From NCBI GenBank assembly GCA_029570245.1, contig JAKQSH010000037.1:1-5758 (forward strand): 5,758 bases of DNA. Direction: 5' to 3'. A program made the translations under genes and the position numbers. The DNA is from Deltaproteobacteria bacterium. Its GTDB lineage: Bacteria; Myxococcota_A; SURF-8. This document shows, piece by piece, positions 5,438 to 5,758 of the stretch (the stretch's first letter is position 1; each line of letters opens with the position of its first letter). Below the pieces are notes generated by a model that was given only the letters and a program-made list of their open reading frames with translations, was not told where the DNA came from and made no database searches.

Positions 5438-5758
5438 CAGGCTGCCTCTTTCTTTCGTGCGGATATCAGCATGCGCAGAAGTCCGATTGCAATAAGTGCC
5501 GCAAACAGAATGCCTTCTTTCATGTAAAGGTCGAAAGCGAAACTCAGTTCTTCCAGTTTCATCTGGTAATGCAGAAATGACTGGAAGCTGCGTGCAAAAG
5601 GCGTAAATGGAATGTAATCAACCACTTTCTGCATCCAGTATGGGAACATGCTGGTGGGCCAGGTAATGCCGGAACCCATCATGGAAAGCATTCCCGCTAC
5701 GACCGTGACCTGCATGGATGTCAGTTTGTTGGGAATAATTGAAGCCAGCGCCATCGCC
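5437..5758 (-). CDS. ABC-2 type transporter permease, C-terminal part (runs off the window)
   Basis: The frame is open to the right edge, and the visible 107 residues or so are the C-terminal third of a second ABC-2 permease; an internal Met codon at 5752-5754 is not a real start. The conserved SGITWP, then MFPYWMQ and YIPFTPFARSF, aligns with SGYTWP, MSPWVQ and SLPATPALQAL of the adjacent permease, so the pair are paralogues likely to form a heterodimeric channel. An extracytoplasmic stretch (MKLEELSFAFDLYMKEG) leads to a last membrane helix (GILFAALIAIGLLRMLI) and the basic tail ISARKKEAA. It overlaps the downstream gene by one base in a TGATG junction. It is not a pseudogene; it is cut only by the window edge. 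Confidence 0.9.
   Translation of the reverse strand, partial: AMALASIIPNKLTSMQVTVVAGMLSMMGSGITWPTSMFPYWMQKVVDYIPFTPFARSFQSFLHYQMKLEELSFAFDLYMKEGILFAALIAIGLLRMLISARKKEAA

Noticed and set aside
4952..5527. 191-residue forward open frame opposite the ABC-2 permease
   Set aside because: It is fully antisense to a clear six-helix permease and crosses into the second permease; the product has no domain or convincing ribosome site.

Overview
The window reads as an ordinary chromosomal stretch of a Gram-negative bacterium with roughly balanced base composition. Two products need an envelope: a Sec-exported FGE-sulfatase-fold protein with ten mature cysteines, and a lipoprotein whose lipid anchor is separated from a phosphoesterase domain by a very acidic linker. 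Such domains, together with HDOD proteins, are common in deltaproteobacteria/Myxococcota and similar environmental lineages. That placement is an inference from gene style; no rRNA or other taxonomic marker is present.

Layout, left to right. Bases 1-51 may hold the last 16 codons of an upstream rightward gene. An HDOD-domain regulator follows (164-1069, +). It converges on a small heat-shock protein gene (1245-1670, -), and the 175 bp between them carries back-to-back intrinsic terminators that share one arm, plus further hairpins in the 3' leader of the heat-shock gene. A 484 bp AT-rich non-coding region (1671-2154) separates the heat-shock gene from the divergent FGE-sulfatase-like gene (2155-3045, +). 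It holds a likely heat-shock promoter and a 53 bp nested inverted repeat around a perfect TATAAT. The metallophosphoesterase lipoprotein gene (3143-4246, +) has its own well-formed promoter. It converges, only 12 bp apart, on a leftward ABC-2 exporter pair: a complete permease (4259-5437, -) translationally coupled to a second permease that runs off the right edge (5437-5758, -).

The genes do not form one pathway. They are independent units: a signalling/regulatory HDOD protein, a cytoplasmic holdase chaperone, two envelope proteins of unknown substrate and part of an ABC exporter. I see no mobile element, CRISPR array, tRNA, rRNA or defence-like cluster, and no convincing new system. The items most worth a second look are non-coding: the three-arm bidirectional terminator and the nested dyad at 1856-1908. 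Next are the FGE-like protein without the FGE catalytic cysteines and the acidic-linker phosphoesterase.
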